DNA of 42,134 nucleotides from Deltaproteobacteria bacterium (GTDB lineage Bacteria > Desulfobacterota > Binatia > UBA12015). Location: the NCBI GenBank assembly GCA_016874795.1, contig VGTG01000036.1, positions 1 through 42,134 on the forward strand, given 5' to 3'. The notes beneath the pieces were generated by a model. It did not search any database and was not told where the DNA came from. It saw nothing but the letters and a program-made list of their open reading frames with translations. Below are positions 9,740-17,836 of this stretch, piece after piece (the first letter of the stretch is position 1; every line of letters starts with the position of its first letter). The position numbers and the translations under genes are program-made.

Positions 9740-11074
9740 GTGTCGCGGCTCCGTCCGGCTCCTCTCCTCGCGTGCCTGCTCGCCGGCGTGGCAGCGATCC
9801 TCTTCGGCGCCTGTCCGTCCGAAAGGACGCTGCCGATGGGGGCGGGCGCTCCGTGCCCCGACTGCAACCTCGTTTTGATCTCGCTCGATACCCTCGGCGC
9901 GGATCACGTCGGCGCCTACGGGTACGGAAAGCCGACGACGCCTTCGATCGACGCGCTCGCCGCGCGGTCGGTGCTCTTCGAGGACGCGGTGAGCCAGTCG
10001 GCGTGGACACGACCCGCGCACGCTTCGATGTTCACCGGTCTCCATCCGAACCAGCACGGCATCGCCTCGCAAGGCGAGAGCATCGCCCTCTCCGAAGAGG
10101 TCCCGACCCTGACGACGGTCCTGCGCGAGCACGGCTACGCGACGGCTGCGTTCACCGGCGGAGCGAACATGCAGCCGCGCTACGGACTCGGGCGCGGGTT
10201 CGACCTCTACCACGCGAAGTCCGAGCACATGCGCGAGAACGTCGCCCCGGCGCTCGCATGGATCGACGCGGCGAAGCAGCCGTTCTTCGTCTTCCTGCAC
10301 GGCTACGAGCCACATCGGCCGTATCGCTCGGACCCGGTCGATCGTGCGAAGCTCGGGCTTGCGGATCCACCGCGCGATTTCAAGGAGCGTTGCGAGCAAG
10401 GCCCGCCGCCCGCCGATCGCGAGCCGTACGTCGGCGAGTACGACGGAGCCGTGCGCCGCGGCGACCGCGCCGTCGGCGCATTCCTGCGGGGCCTCGAAGA
10501 GCGCGGTCTCCTCGACCGGACCGTCGTCATCTTCACCTCCGACCACGGCGAGGAGCTGTTCGAGCACGGCGGCTGCTACCACGTGGAAACGCTCTATGGA
10601 GAGGTGCTGCGCGTGCCGCTCCTCGTGCGCGCGCCGGGCGTCGAGCCGAAGCGCGTCGAGGGAATCGTCGCCGCTTCCGTCGCGGTCGCGCCGACGGCGC
10701 TCGAGCTCCTGGGCTTCGAGAAGAGCCCCCTTCCCGGTCCGAGCCTCGCAGGAAGCATCCTCGGCGAGGACTCACCCGCCGCTCTTTTCGTCGTGAGCGA
10801 AACGGGCTCCGCTGCGCGCGGGATGGTCCGCTCGCTCACCGCGGGGGACGAGAAGCTCGTGCACTGGGTGAATCGCGACCGGTTCGAGGTCTACGACCTG
10901 CGCAGCGATCCGGCCGAGCAACGACCGCTCGCCGAAGCGGATCGCGAGGAGAAAATGAAGAAGCAGCTCGCGGATTGGATCGCCGCGCATCCGCGCGTCG
11001 CAGAGCCGAAGCAGATCCAGCCGCCATCGCGCGCTCTCCGGAAGAAGCTTCGCCGCCTCGGCTACGTCGAGTAG
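9740..11074 (+). CDS. Sulfatase-fold hydrolase/transferase 2, possible lipoprotein (Thr at nucleophile position)
   Basis: 444 residues, GTG start. The N-terminus (LLACLLAGVAAILFGAC) is a signal sequence that could end in a lipobox with Cys25, although Phe at -3 is atypical. Landmarks are NLVLISLD (Asp50), SAWTRPAHASMFTG with Thr90 at the formylglycine position, SDHGEELFEHGGCYH, and the tail LRRLGYVE. A CPDCN motif just before the first strand (C39, C42) recurs as CPRCN in paralogue 4. Together with the KPT[TS]P[SA]ID segment this makes those two the closest relatives. It is divergent from paralogue 1 (82-bp gap) and convergent with paralogue 3 (8-bp gap). Substrate unknown. Confidence 0.85.
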   Translation: MSRLRPAPLLACLLAGVAAILFGACPSERTLPMGAGAPCPDCNLVLISLDTLGADHVGAYGYGKPTTPSIDALAARSVLFEDAVSQSAWTRPAHASMFTGLHPNQHGIASQGESIALSEEVPTLTTVLREHGYATAAFTGGANMQPRYGLGRGFDLYHAKSEHMRENVAPALAWIDAAKQPFFVFLHGYEPHRPYRSDPVDRAKLGLADPPRDFKERCEQGPPPADREPYVGEYDGAVRRGDRAVGAFLRGLEERGLLDRTVVIFTSDHGEELFEHGGCYHVETLYGEVLRVPLLVRAPGVEPKRVEGIVAASVAVAPTALELLGFEKSPLPGPSLAGSILGEDSPAALFVVSETGSAARGMVRSLTAGDEKLVHWVNRDRFEVYDLRSDPAEQRPLAEADREEKMKKQLADWIAAHPRVAEPKQIQPPSRALRKKLRRLGYVE

Positions 11075-11082
11075 AGAATCGA

Positions 11083-12624
11083 TCAGTCGAGGTAGCCGAG
11101 AGCACGTAGATTCTCGGCCGTCGCGGGATCGACTCCCGTCTCGGCGACCTCGCGGTGGTGTCGCGGTACCCCGTGCTCCTTCTCCCAGGCGAGGAGGAGC
11201 TCGCGCAGCCGTGCCGTCTGCTCCGGATGCTCGGACGATACGTCGGCGGCTTCCTCAGGATCGGCCTCGAGATCGTAGAGCGCGAAGCGCTCTTCCCGCG
11301 CGTAGACGTCCTTCCACGGATCATCCGGCACCGGCGGCGGGAACGCCGGCGTATGCACGAGCTTCCACTTGCCGAGGCGGACTGCGCTCATCTGATTCTT
11401 CAGGATCGAGACGGTGTAGAGGGGAATCTCGTCGAGATCGGCGCCGGCGAACACGCTCGAGACGTCCCGACCCTCCACCACGACGGGGCGCGGCATGCCG
11501 AGCCCACCGAGCAGCGTCGGCAGCACGTCCGCGACGCTCAGCGGAACCTCTTCCTTTTCGTCCGCTGGAACGCGGCCGGGGAGCCGGAACAGCAGCGGCA
11601 CGTGCACCGAATGCTCGTAGGGAAACCAGCCGTGCTGGAAGTAGTAGTCGTGCTCGCCGAGGCCTTCGCCGTGGTCCGCGGTGAGAACGACGAGAGTGTC
11701 GTCTTCGAGGCCGAGCTCGGCCAGCGTGGCGAGGAGACGTCCCACCTGCGCATCCGTGTGGCGGACCTCGGCACGATAGCGCGCTCGGTACGCGGAAGCG
11801 CGCTTGACGCCGGCGATCGCTTGATAGCGCGGGATCACGCCGAGACCGACGTTCACGGGAGCGCGCGGAAGAATGCGATCCGGAAGCCGGTCGCCGTCTT
11901 CGTGCGGCGGCAACTCCGACGCAGGCGCCGAATCGTACGGGCCGTGCGGGTCCATCAGGTGGAGCCAGAGGAGCCACGGCGGGCGGGCCGCGTTGCGAAG
12001 CCACTCCTCCGCGCGCGCGACCGCTCCCGAGTCGATCGAGACGCGCCGTCCCGCGACGAAGACGCTCTCGTACGTGTCGAAGCCCCGCGCGAAGCCGTTC
12101 TCCGAGCGGAGGGTCGAGTTCCCGACGAGCGCCGCGGTGTGGTAGCCCGCGCGACGCAGGATCTCGGCGAGCGTCGGAACCGGACCGGTCAAGCGGCTCG
12201 TGTTGTTGTAGACCGGATTCGTGCCGGGATACGTGCCCGTGAAGAGCGCGGCGACCGACGGCCGCGTCGCCGGAGCCGGCGTCGTCACGGCGAGGAACGC
12301 GGTTCCCTGCTTTGCGAGCGCATCGATCGAGGGCGTGAGGTCGCGAGGTCCGCTTTCGTCGTAGCCGACATGGTCGCCTCGCAACGTGTCGATACTCAGC
12401 AAGAGGATGTTCGGGAGCCGTCCGTCGGCGAGGCGCAGAAGGGCTCTCGCGGAGCCAGTCGCCCTTTCCGCCCGCGCCGCTTCGTCGGGCCGTACGGCGC
12501 CGGGCCCGGCTCGAACGGCGAAGGAAAGCGAGACAACGACGACCCCGAGTGCGGCGAAGCGGATCCACCCGAGGCCTGCGGTGGGATCGGGCGCCACCGG
12601 ACGGGAACGCGATTGCGACAGCAT
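11083..12624 (-). CDS. Sulfatase-fold hydrolase/transferase 3 (Thr at nucleophile position)
   Basis: 513 residues. A hydrophobic segment at about 20-38 (WIRFAALGVVVVSLSFAV) acts as signal anchor. Landmarks are PNILLLSID (Asp79), PAPATRPSVAALFTG with Thr120 at the formylglycine position, TADHGEGLGEHDYYFQHG, and the tail NLRALGYLD. The Pro-Ser after Thr-Arg retains part of the sulfatase C/S-x-P-S-R signature, but the nucleophile is Thr. It converges tail-to-tail with paralogue 2 (8 bp) and diverges from paralogue 4 (41 bp). As with its neighbours, sulfatase activity should not be assumed. Confidence 0.85.
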   Translation of the reverse strand: MLSQSRSRPVAPDPTAGLGWIRFAALGVVVVSLSFAVRAGPGAVRPDEAARAERATGSARALLRLADGRLPNILLLSIDTLRGDHVGYDESGPRDLTPSIDALAKQGTAFLAVTTPAPATRPSVAALFTGTYPGTNPVYNNTSRLTGPVPTLAEILRRAGYHTAALVGNSTLRSENGFARGFDTYESVFVAGRRVSIDSGAVARAEEWLRNAARPPWLLWLHLMDPHGPYDSAPASELPPHEDGDRLPDRILPRAPVNVGLGVIPRYQAIAGVKRASAYRARYRAEVRHTDAQVGRLLATLAELGLEDDTLVVLTADHGEGLGEHDYYFQHGWFPYEHSVHVPLLFRLPGRVPADEKEEVPLSVADVLPTLLGGLGMPRPVVVEGRDVSSVFAGADLDEIPLYTVSILKNQMSAVRLGKWKLVHTPAFPPPVPDDPWKDVYAREERFALYDLEADPEEAADVSSEHPEQTARLRELLLAWEKEHGVPRHHREVAETGVDPATAENLRALGYLD

Positions 12625-12638
12625 GGGTCGACGAGAGT

Positions 12639-12657
12639 GGGGATCTTAGGTATCCCC
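12639..12657. promoter_or_regulatory. Inverted repeat between divergent sulfatase-like genes 3 and 4
   Basis: Perfect 6-bp arms GGGGAT/ATCCCC around a 7-nt centre, filling much of a 41-bp divergent intergenic gap. The placement suits a shared operator; no binding protein can be named. Confidence 0.35.
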
Positions 12658-12665
12658 GTCCGGCG

Positions 12666-14111
12666 GTGCCACGCGCGAATCGCATCGCGAGGACGCTTGC
12701 CTCGCTCGTGCTCGGTCTCTCCGTGCCAGCGACGGCCGCGGAGCCTGCGGCTCCCTCCCGCTCGCCCGTGCCGTCCGTGTCGCACGCCGCAACCGAGGCG
12801 TCCGCAGCGAAAGCGCCATGCCCTCGCTGCAACGTCCTCCTCGTCACCTTCGACGCGCTCCGCGCGGATCGTCTCGGCGCGTACGGCCATTCGAAGCCGA
12901 CGAGCCCCGCGATCGACGAGCTCGCGGCACGCTCCACCGTCTTCCTGCGGAACCTGAGCCAGTCGGGCAGCACCATCTCGTCCGTCCCCTCTCTCCACAC
13001 CGGGAAGTTTCCGCACACCGACCGGCTCCTCGACGACGGCAAGCTGCGTGACTCCGAGGACACTCTCGCCGAGATCCTGTCGCGCGCCGGCTACCGCACG
13101 ATGGCGGTGATCGCGCATCGCTATGCGAGCTGCGAGTGGGGCGGCTGCCAGGGGTTCGAGAAGGTCGACAGCGACTACGAGGCACCGGAGGCCGCCGAGA
13201 CGACGCTCGAGCGCGCGCACAAGATGCTCGCTTCGAACGATCGCGAGCCGTTCTTCCTGTGGATCCACTTCCGCGTGCCGCACACGCCGTACGCGCCCGG
13301 ACGCGACGCCTTCCTCGCGTTCTACGACGGCCCGGACGACGCTCCGAAGTACTACGAGGGCGAGTCGCCGAACGCGCCGATCCCGTTCCAGACCCAGCGT
13401 CTCCTGCGCGCCTATCGAGAGCGCGGCGAGCCGGTCACGAACTTCCGCGCTCTCGGAGGAAGGCTCGATCTCACCCCGTCGATCGTCTCGCAGCTCGGCG
13501 CTCTGTACGACGGAAACGTGCGCGCGGGAGACACGGCGTTCGGCAAGCTGCTGAAGAGCCTTCCCGCGGAGCAGGCGGATCGCACGCTCGTCGTCATCGC
13601 CTCGGATCACGGCGAGAGCCTCGGCGCTCACGAGCGCGTCGGGCACAACACCCTCTACCAGGACGTCGTGCACACGCCCCTGATCGTGCACGTCCCCGGG
13701 CGAAAGGGAGCGCGCGTGGAGGTGCCGACGATGAACGTCGACGTCCTCCCGACCGTCCTCGCGGCCGTCGGCCAGCCGGTACCCGCAGGCCTGCGAGGCG
13801 TCGATCTCCTCGGCTCGCTTCCGCCGCGCACGCGACCGATCCTGGCCGAGTACTCGAACGGACAGGTGATCGTGATCGACGGCTGGGCGCTGCACAGCGG
13901 CAGACAGCCGCACCTCTTCGACCTCCGCACGGATCCCGGAGAGACGAAGAATGTCGCGAAGGAGCGGCCCGATCGCGTTCGGGACCTCGAGGTCGAGCTC
14001 GAGGCGATCCGCGAGAGCGTCGACGAAAAGGCGGCGGAGCGGGAGGACACGCCCGTCCTCGAGAAGCTCCGTGCCCTCGGCTACATCAGCGACGACCAGC
14101 CCGTCGAGTAG
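12666..14111 (+). CDS. Sulfatase-fold hydrolase/transferase 4, exported (Thr at nucleophile position)
   Basis: 481 residues from a GTG at 12666. This start is preferred over an upstream in-frame ATG at 12549, which would overlap the divergent neighbour. It gives a clean signal peptide (RIARTLASLVLGLSVPATAAE). A Ser/Ala/Pro-rich linker leads to CPRCNVLLVTFD (C52, C55, Asp63). The catalytic segment reads SGSTISSVPSLHTG with Thr103, and the usual following Pro is replaced (T-I-S), so this is the most divergent of the four. SDHGESLGAHERVGH supplies the second metal motif. The tail LRALGYIS is extended by a few residues. It converges with the thiolase gene (29 bp). Confidence 0.83.
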   Translation: MPRANRIARTLASLVLGLSVPATAAEPAAPSRSPVPSVSHAATEASAAKAPCPRCNVLLVTFDALRADRLGAYGHSKPTSPAIDELAARSTVFLRNLSQSGSTISSVPSLHTGKFPHTDRLLDDGKLRDSEDTLAEILSRAGYRTMAVIAHRYASCEWGGCQGFEKVDSDYEAPEAAETTLERAHKMLASNDREPFFLWIHFRVPHTPYAPGRDAFLAFYDGPDDAPKYYEGESPNAPIPFQTQRLLRAYRERGEPVTNFRALGGRLDLTPSIVSQLGALYDGNVRAGDTAFGKLLKSLPAEQADRTLVVIASDHGESLGAHERVGHNTLYQDVVHTPLIVHVPGRKGARVEVPTMNVDVLPTVLAAVGQPVPAGLRGVDLLGSLPPRTRPILAEYSNGQVIVIDGWALHSGRQPHLFDLRTDPGETKNVAKERPDRVRDLEVELEAIRESVDEKAAEREDTPVLEKLRALGYISDDQPVE

Positions 14112-14140
14112 TCGGAACGCGCTCCACGCGCTTCGCCGTC

Positions 14141-15304
14141 CTACACCCGCTCGAGGATCGTGCCCGTCCCGAGGCCGCCGCCGCAGCACATCGCGATCAG
14201 CGCGTTGCGTCCGCCGGTCCGCTCGAGCTCGTGCAGCGCCGTCGTGATCAAGCGCGCGCCGGTGCAGCCCGTCGGGTGCCCGAGCGCGATCGCGCCACCG
14301 TTCGGATTGACGCGCTCCGGATTCGGCTGCAGCTCCTTTTCCCACGCGATCACGACAGAAGCGAACGCCTCGTTCACCTCGAAGACGTCGATCTGCTCGA
14401 CCTTGAGCCCGGTCTGCGCGAGCACCTTCCGCGAAGCCGGGATCGGGCCCTTCAGCATCGAGACCGGATCGACGCCGACGAGCGTCGTCGCCGTGATGCG
14501 CGCGCGCGGCTTCAGCCCGAGACGCTTCACCGCCGCGGGAGAAGCGAGCATCACCGCCGCGGCGCCGTCCGAGACCTGCGACGACGTGCCGGCCGTGTGG
14601 ACGTTGCCCTCCTCGATGGGCTTCAGCGCCGCGAGCTTCTCGAGCGACGTCTCGCGCAAGCCCTCGTCGCGCTCGACGGAGCGCTTCTCGCCCGTCGGCT
14701 TTCCTTCCTCGTCGAGGACCGGAGCCGTGACCGGCGCGACCTCGCGAGCGAAGTAGCCCGCGGCCCACGCGCGGCCCGCGCGCTCCTGGCTGCGGAGACC
14801 GAAGCGGTCGGCTTCCTCGCGCGTGATCCCGTACTCCTTCGCGATCATCTGGGCGCCCTGGAACTGCGACGTCGGCTGGTAGTGCTCCATGTACGTCGGC
14901 GTGATCGGGAAGCCTCCCTTCATGTTCGAGCCGAGCGGGACGCGCGTCATCATCTCGACGCCGCACGCGAGCACGACGTCCTCGATCCCCGCGCCGATCA
15001 GTCCAGCGCCGATCGACGTGGCCTGCTGGGAGGAGCCGCACTGGCTGTCGACGGTCGTCGCCGCGACCTCGAGCGGCAACCCGGCGGCGAGCCAGGCGAC
15101 ACGCGCGATGTTGAAGGACTGCTCGCCCACCTGCGAGACGCAGCCGCCGACGACCTGTCCGACCTGCGCGGGATCGATCCCCGAGCGCTCGACTGCCGCC
15201 TTCTGCACGGCGCCGAGGAGATCGGCCGGCATCAGACCCGAGAGGGCGCCCTTGCGGCGCCCGATGGCGCTGCGGACGGCTTCGACGACGTACACTTCCT
15301 GCAT
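14141..15304 (-). CDS. Acetyl-CoA acyltransferase (3-ketoacyl-CoA thiolase, FadA-type)
   Basis: 387 residues, normal thiolase length. It cleaves 3-ketoacyl-CoA with CoA in beta-oxidation, or condenses in reverse. Catalytic landmarks are the acyl-accepting Cys89 (DSQCGSSQQA), the His of GHPTGCTGAR, and the second Cys of MCCGGGLGTGT. The CGSS.QA/CCGGGLGTG pattern is like actinobacterial FadA5/steroid-type thiolases, but substrate range cannot be read from the sequence. A strong AGGAG site precedes the ATG. It lies 43 bp downstream of the phosphohexomutase gene and may be the last gene of the surA-pdxA unit. Confidence 0.92.
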   Translation of the reverse strand: MQEVYVVEAVRSAIGRRKGALSGLMPADLLGAVQKAAVERSGIDPAQVGQVVGGCVSQVGEQSFNIARVAWLAAGLPLEVAATTVDSQCGSSQQATSIGAGLIGAGIEDVVLACGVEMMTRVPLGSNMKGGFPITPTYMEHYQPTSQFQGAQMIAKEYGITREEADRFGLRSQERAGRAWAAGYFAREVAPVTAPVLDEEGKPTGEKRSVERDEGLRETSLEKLAALKPIEEGNVHTAGTSSQVSDGAAAVMLASPAAVKRLGLKPRARITATTLVGVDPVSMLKGPIPASRKVLAQTGLKVEQIDVFEVNEAFASVVIAWEKELQPNPERVNPNGGAIALGHPTGCTGARLITTALHELERTGGRNALIAMCCGGGLGTGTILERV

Positions 15305-15347
15305 GGAGATCTCCTGTGATCTGGCCTGGAGTGGAGGTAGCGCACGC

Positions 15348-16745
15348 CTAGCCGGCGCGCTCGACCTCGGCTCGCGCCGTAGCGAGGACGCCCTCGACGA
15401 GGCGCCGGAGCTCGTCCCGGCGAGCCTCGCTCGACGCCTCGAAGCGCAGCACCAGCGCCGGCTGGGTGTTCGAGGCGCGGACGAGACCCCAGCCGTCGCC
15501 GAAGTCGGCGCGCACGCCGTCGACGTCGTTGATGGGCCAGTCGCGCGCGAGCATGTCGCGCACGCGGCCCGCGACCGCGAACTTCAGCGTGTCCGGGCAG
15601 TCGACGCGGATCTCGGGCGTCGCGAACGCGGCCGGTAGCCCGTCGAGCAGGTCGAGGATCCCGCCGGAGGACCGGGCGAGGATCTCGAGGAGACGCGCCG
15701 CCGCGTAGATCGCGTCGTCGTAGCCGAGGAAGCGATCCGCGAAGAACATGTGACCGCTCATCTCGCCGCCGACGACGGCGCCCGTCTCCTTCATCTTCGC
15801 CTTGATGAGCGAGTGGCCGGCCTTCCACATGATCGGCTTTCCGCCGAGCCGCTCGACCTCGTGGAAGAGACGCTGCGAGCACTTGACCTCGCTGATCACG
15901 ACCGAGCCGGGCCGACGCGCAAGGATCTCCCGCGCGAAGATCACCAGGATCTCGTCGCCCCAGAGGATGCGTCCGCCCGGCGCGACCACGCCGACGCGGT
16001 CGGCGTCGCCGTCGAACGCGACGCCGAGATCGGCGCCGGTCGAGTCGACGGTGCGGATCAGGTCCTCGAGGTTCTCCGGCAGCGTCGGGTCGGGATGATG
16101 ATTCGGGAAGCGGCCGTCGGGGTCGCAATAGAGTGCCGTCACGTCGCAGCCGAGCGCCTTCAGCACCGCCGGCGCGATTGGACCTGCAGCACCGTTCCCC
16201 GCGTCGACGACGACCTTGAGCCGCCGCGGCAGCGTTCCGAACTGCTCCGCACAGTAGGCGAGGTACGGCGCGATGATCTCGCGCTTCTCGACCGTCCCTC
16301 GACCGCTCGCGTAGCGCGCCGCCTCGATCTCCTGCCGCAGCGAGGCGATCGCCTCGCCGTACACCGAGCCGCGCCCCAGGCAGATCTTGAAGCCGTTGTA
16401 CTCCGAAGCGTTGTGGCTCGCGGTCACCTCGATGCCGCCGTCGACCGGATAGTGAAACAGCGAGAAGTAGAGCAGGGGCGTCGGACACGGGCCGATGTCG
16501 AGCACGTCGACGCCGGTCTCTGCGAGACCGCGGATCAGCGCTTCCGCATAGGCGTCCGAGGTCAAGCGACAATCTCGGCCGACCGACACGGTGACGGCGC
16601 GATCTCGATGCGCCGCCCGGACGCGCGTGCCGAAAGCGCGCCCGAGGTTCCACGCGAAATCCGCGTCGAAGTCCTCCTCGGCGACGCCGCGGATGTCGTA
16701 CTCGCGGAAGATCGTCGGGTTCATGCGTGCTGCTGCCTCGGTCAT
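15348..16745 (-). CDS. Phosphomannomutase/phosphoglucomutase
   Basis: 465 residues of the alpha-D-phosphohexomutase family, converting hexose 6-phosphate to hexose 1-phosphate for glycan precursors. Four family motifs are present: FREYDIRG at the N-terminus, the phosphoserine loop TASHNASEYNG (Ser110), the metal loop FDGDADRVGVV, and the sugar-binding GEMSGHMFF. The open frame extends far upstream, but that stretch overlaps pdxA. The ATG at 16745 overlaps the pdxA stop as ATGA, indicating translational coupling. A second possible ATG lies 7 codons in (MNPTIFREYDIRG). It probably feeds the sugar-nucleotide supply for envelope polymers. Confidence 0.93.
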   Translation of the reverse strand: MTEAAARMNPTIFREYDIRGVAEEDFDADFAWNLGRAFGTRVRAAHRDRAVTVSVGRDCRLTSDAYAEALIRGLAETGVDVLDIGPCPTPLLYFSLFHYPVDGGIEVTASHNASEYNGFKICLGRGSVYGEAIASLRQEIEAARYASGRGTVEKREIIAPYLAYCAEQFGTLPRRLKVVVDAGNGAAGPIAPAVLKALGCDVTALYCDPDGRFPNHHPDPTLPENLEDLIRTVDSTGADLGVAFDGDADRVGVVAPGGRILWGDEILVIFAREILARRPGSVVISEVKCSQRLFHEVERLGGKPIMWKAGHSLIKAKMKETGAVVGGEMSGHMFFADRFLGYDDAIYAAARLLEILARSSGGILDLLDGLPAAFATPEIRVDCPDTLKFAVAGRVRDMLARDWPINDVDGVRADFGDGWGLVRASNTQPALVLRFEASSEARRDELRRLVEGVLATARAEVERAG

Positions 16746-17836
16746 GACGACCCCTGTCTTGCCGGTCGGGTTCCGCGTTGTCGAGTCCGTTTCGCAGGCG
16801 CCAGGGACGCGCCGGAGGCGAGGCGGATCGCGAGCTCGAGCGCGGCGCACATGCTTCCCGGATCCGCGCGACCCGTTCCGGCGAGTGCGTAGGCCGTCCC
16901 GTGGTCGGGCGATGTCCGCACGAACGGCAGGCCGAGCGTCACGTTGACCGCGCGATGCACGTCTCTCTGCTTGACGGGAATCAGACCCTGGTCGTGATAC
17001 ATCGCGACGTACGCGTCGACCTTCGGCCCGAGAGCCGAGAAGAGGGTATCCGCGGGCAGCGGGCCGAGGGCGTCGATCCCCTTTCGGCGCGCCCGCCGGA
17101 TCGCGGGCTCGATCACGCGCTCTTCCTCGTCGCCGTACACGCCGCCCTCGCCGGCGTGCGGGTTGAGCGCGGCGACGGCGATCCGGGGTCGGGCGATCCG
17201 CCACGCGGTGCGCATGTGCTCCGCGGTCATCTCGATCGTCCGCACGACGCCGTCCACGGTGAGGGCACGCGGTACGCTCTTGAGAGCGAGGTGGATCGTC
17301 GCGAGAACGACGCGCAAATCGTCGACCGCCATCATCATGCGCACGTCTTCTGCACCGGAGAGCGCGCCCAGGATCTCGGTGTGACCGGTCCGCGCGACGC
17401 CAGCGCGCGCGAACCATTCCTTGCTGACCGGCGCGGTGCAGAGTCCGGCGATGACGCCGTCCCGAGCGAGATGCACCGCCGCCCGCACCGACTCGTAGGC
17501 GACCTTGGCGCCGCCTCGCGACGGACGTCCAGGACGCCGATCGGATGCGGAGAGAAGCTTCGTGCCCGGACGCCCGGGCGAGAGAATCGGGAGCGCCCCA
17601 CTGCGAGGCACGCCGGCGCGGAGGAGCTCCTCGAGCGTGACCGACTCGATCGGCTCCGTGATGCCGATTCCGCGCGCACGCTCGCGCGCGAGCTCCGGAT
17701 CGCCGATCAGCAGCAGACGACAGCGGCGCCGCAGCGGAGACAGCGCCGCTCGAAGCGAGACCTCCGGGCCGACGCCCGCAGGATCACCCAGGCTGATCGC
17801 CAGTGCCGGTAGTCGCGTCGTCGACCGTGGGGACAT
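16742..17836 (-). CDS. pdxA: 4-hydroxythreonine-4-phosphate dehydrogenase
   Basis: 364 residues. It catalyses the NAD-dependent oxidation and decarboxylation step of DXP-dependent pyridoxal phosphate synthesis. Motifs: ISLGDPAGVGPE at the N-terminus, the metal-site histidines in TGHTEILG, LNPHAGEGGVYGDEE and MYHDQGLIP, and the C-terminal TSPDHGTAYALAGTG. The start at 17836 gives about ten residues more than usual before GDPAG; no other ATG/GTG/TTG lies closer. Its first 53 bp overlap the 3' end of the surA-like gene in another frame. The surA-pdxA order is conserved in many Gram-negatives. Confidence 0.95.
   Translation of the reverse strand: MSPRSTTRLPALAISLGDPAGVGPEVSLRAALSPLRRRCRLLLIGDPELARERARGIGITEPIESVTLEELLRAGVPRSGALPILSPGRPGTKLLSASDRRPGRPSRGGAKVAYESVRAAVHLARDGVIAGLCTAPVSKEWFARAGVARTGHTEILGALSGAEDVRMMMAVDDLRVVLATIHLALKSVPRALTVDGVVRTIEMTAEHMRTAWRIARPRIAVAALNPHAGEGGVYGDEEERVIEPAIRRARRKGIDALGPLPADTLFSALGPKVDAYVAMYHDQGLIPVKQRDVHRAVNVTLGLPFVRTSPDHGTAYALAGTGRADPGSMCAALELAIRLASGASLAPAKRTRQRGTRPARQGSS

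Noticed and set aside
8185-14111. Calling the four paralogues sulfatases with confidence
   Set aside because: None carries Cys or Ser at the formylglycine position, so only the fold, not the activity, is supported.
12396-15041. 881-codon minus-strand frame spanning sulfatase-like genes and thiolase
   Set aside because: It overlaps four better-supported reading frames and has no recognisable domain; a shadow frame.
16746-17417. N-terminal extension of the phosphohexomutase frame
   Set aside because: It lies wholly over pdxA in another frame; the FREYDIRG motif belongs at the true N-terminus and an ATGA junction gives the start.
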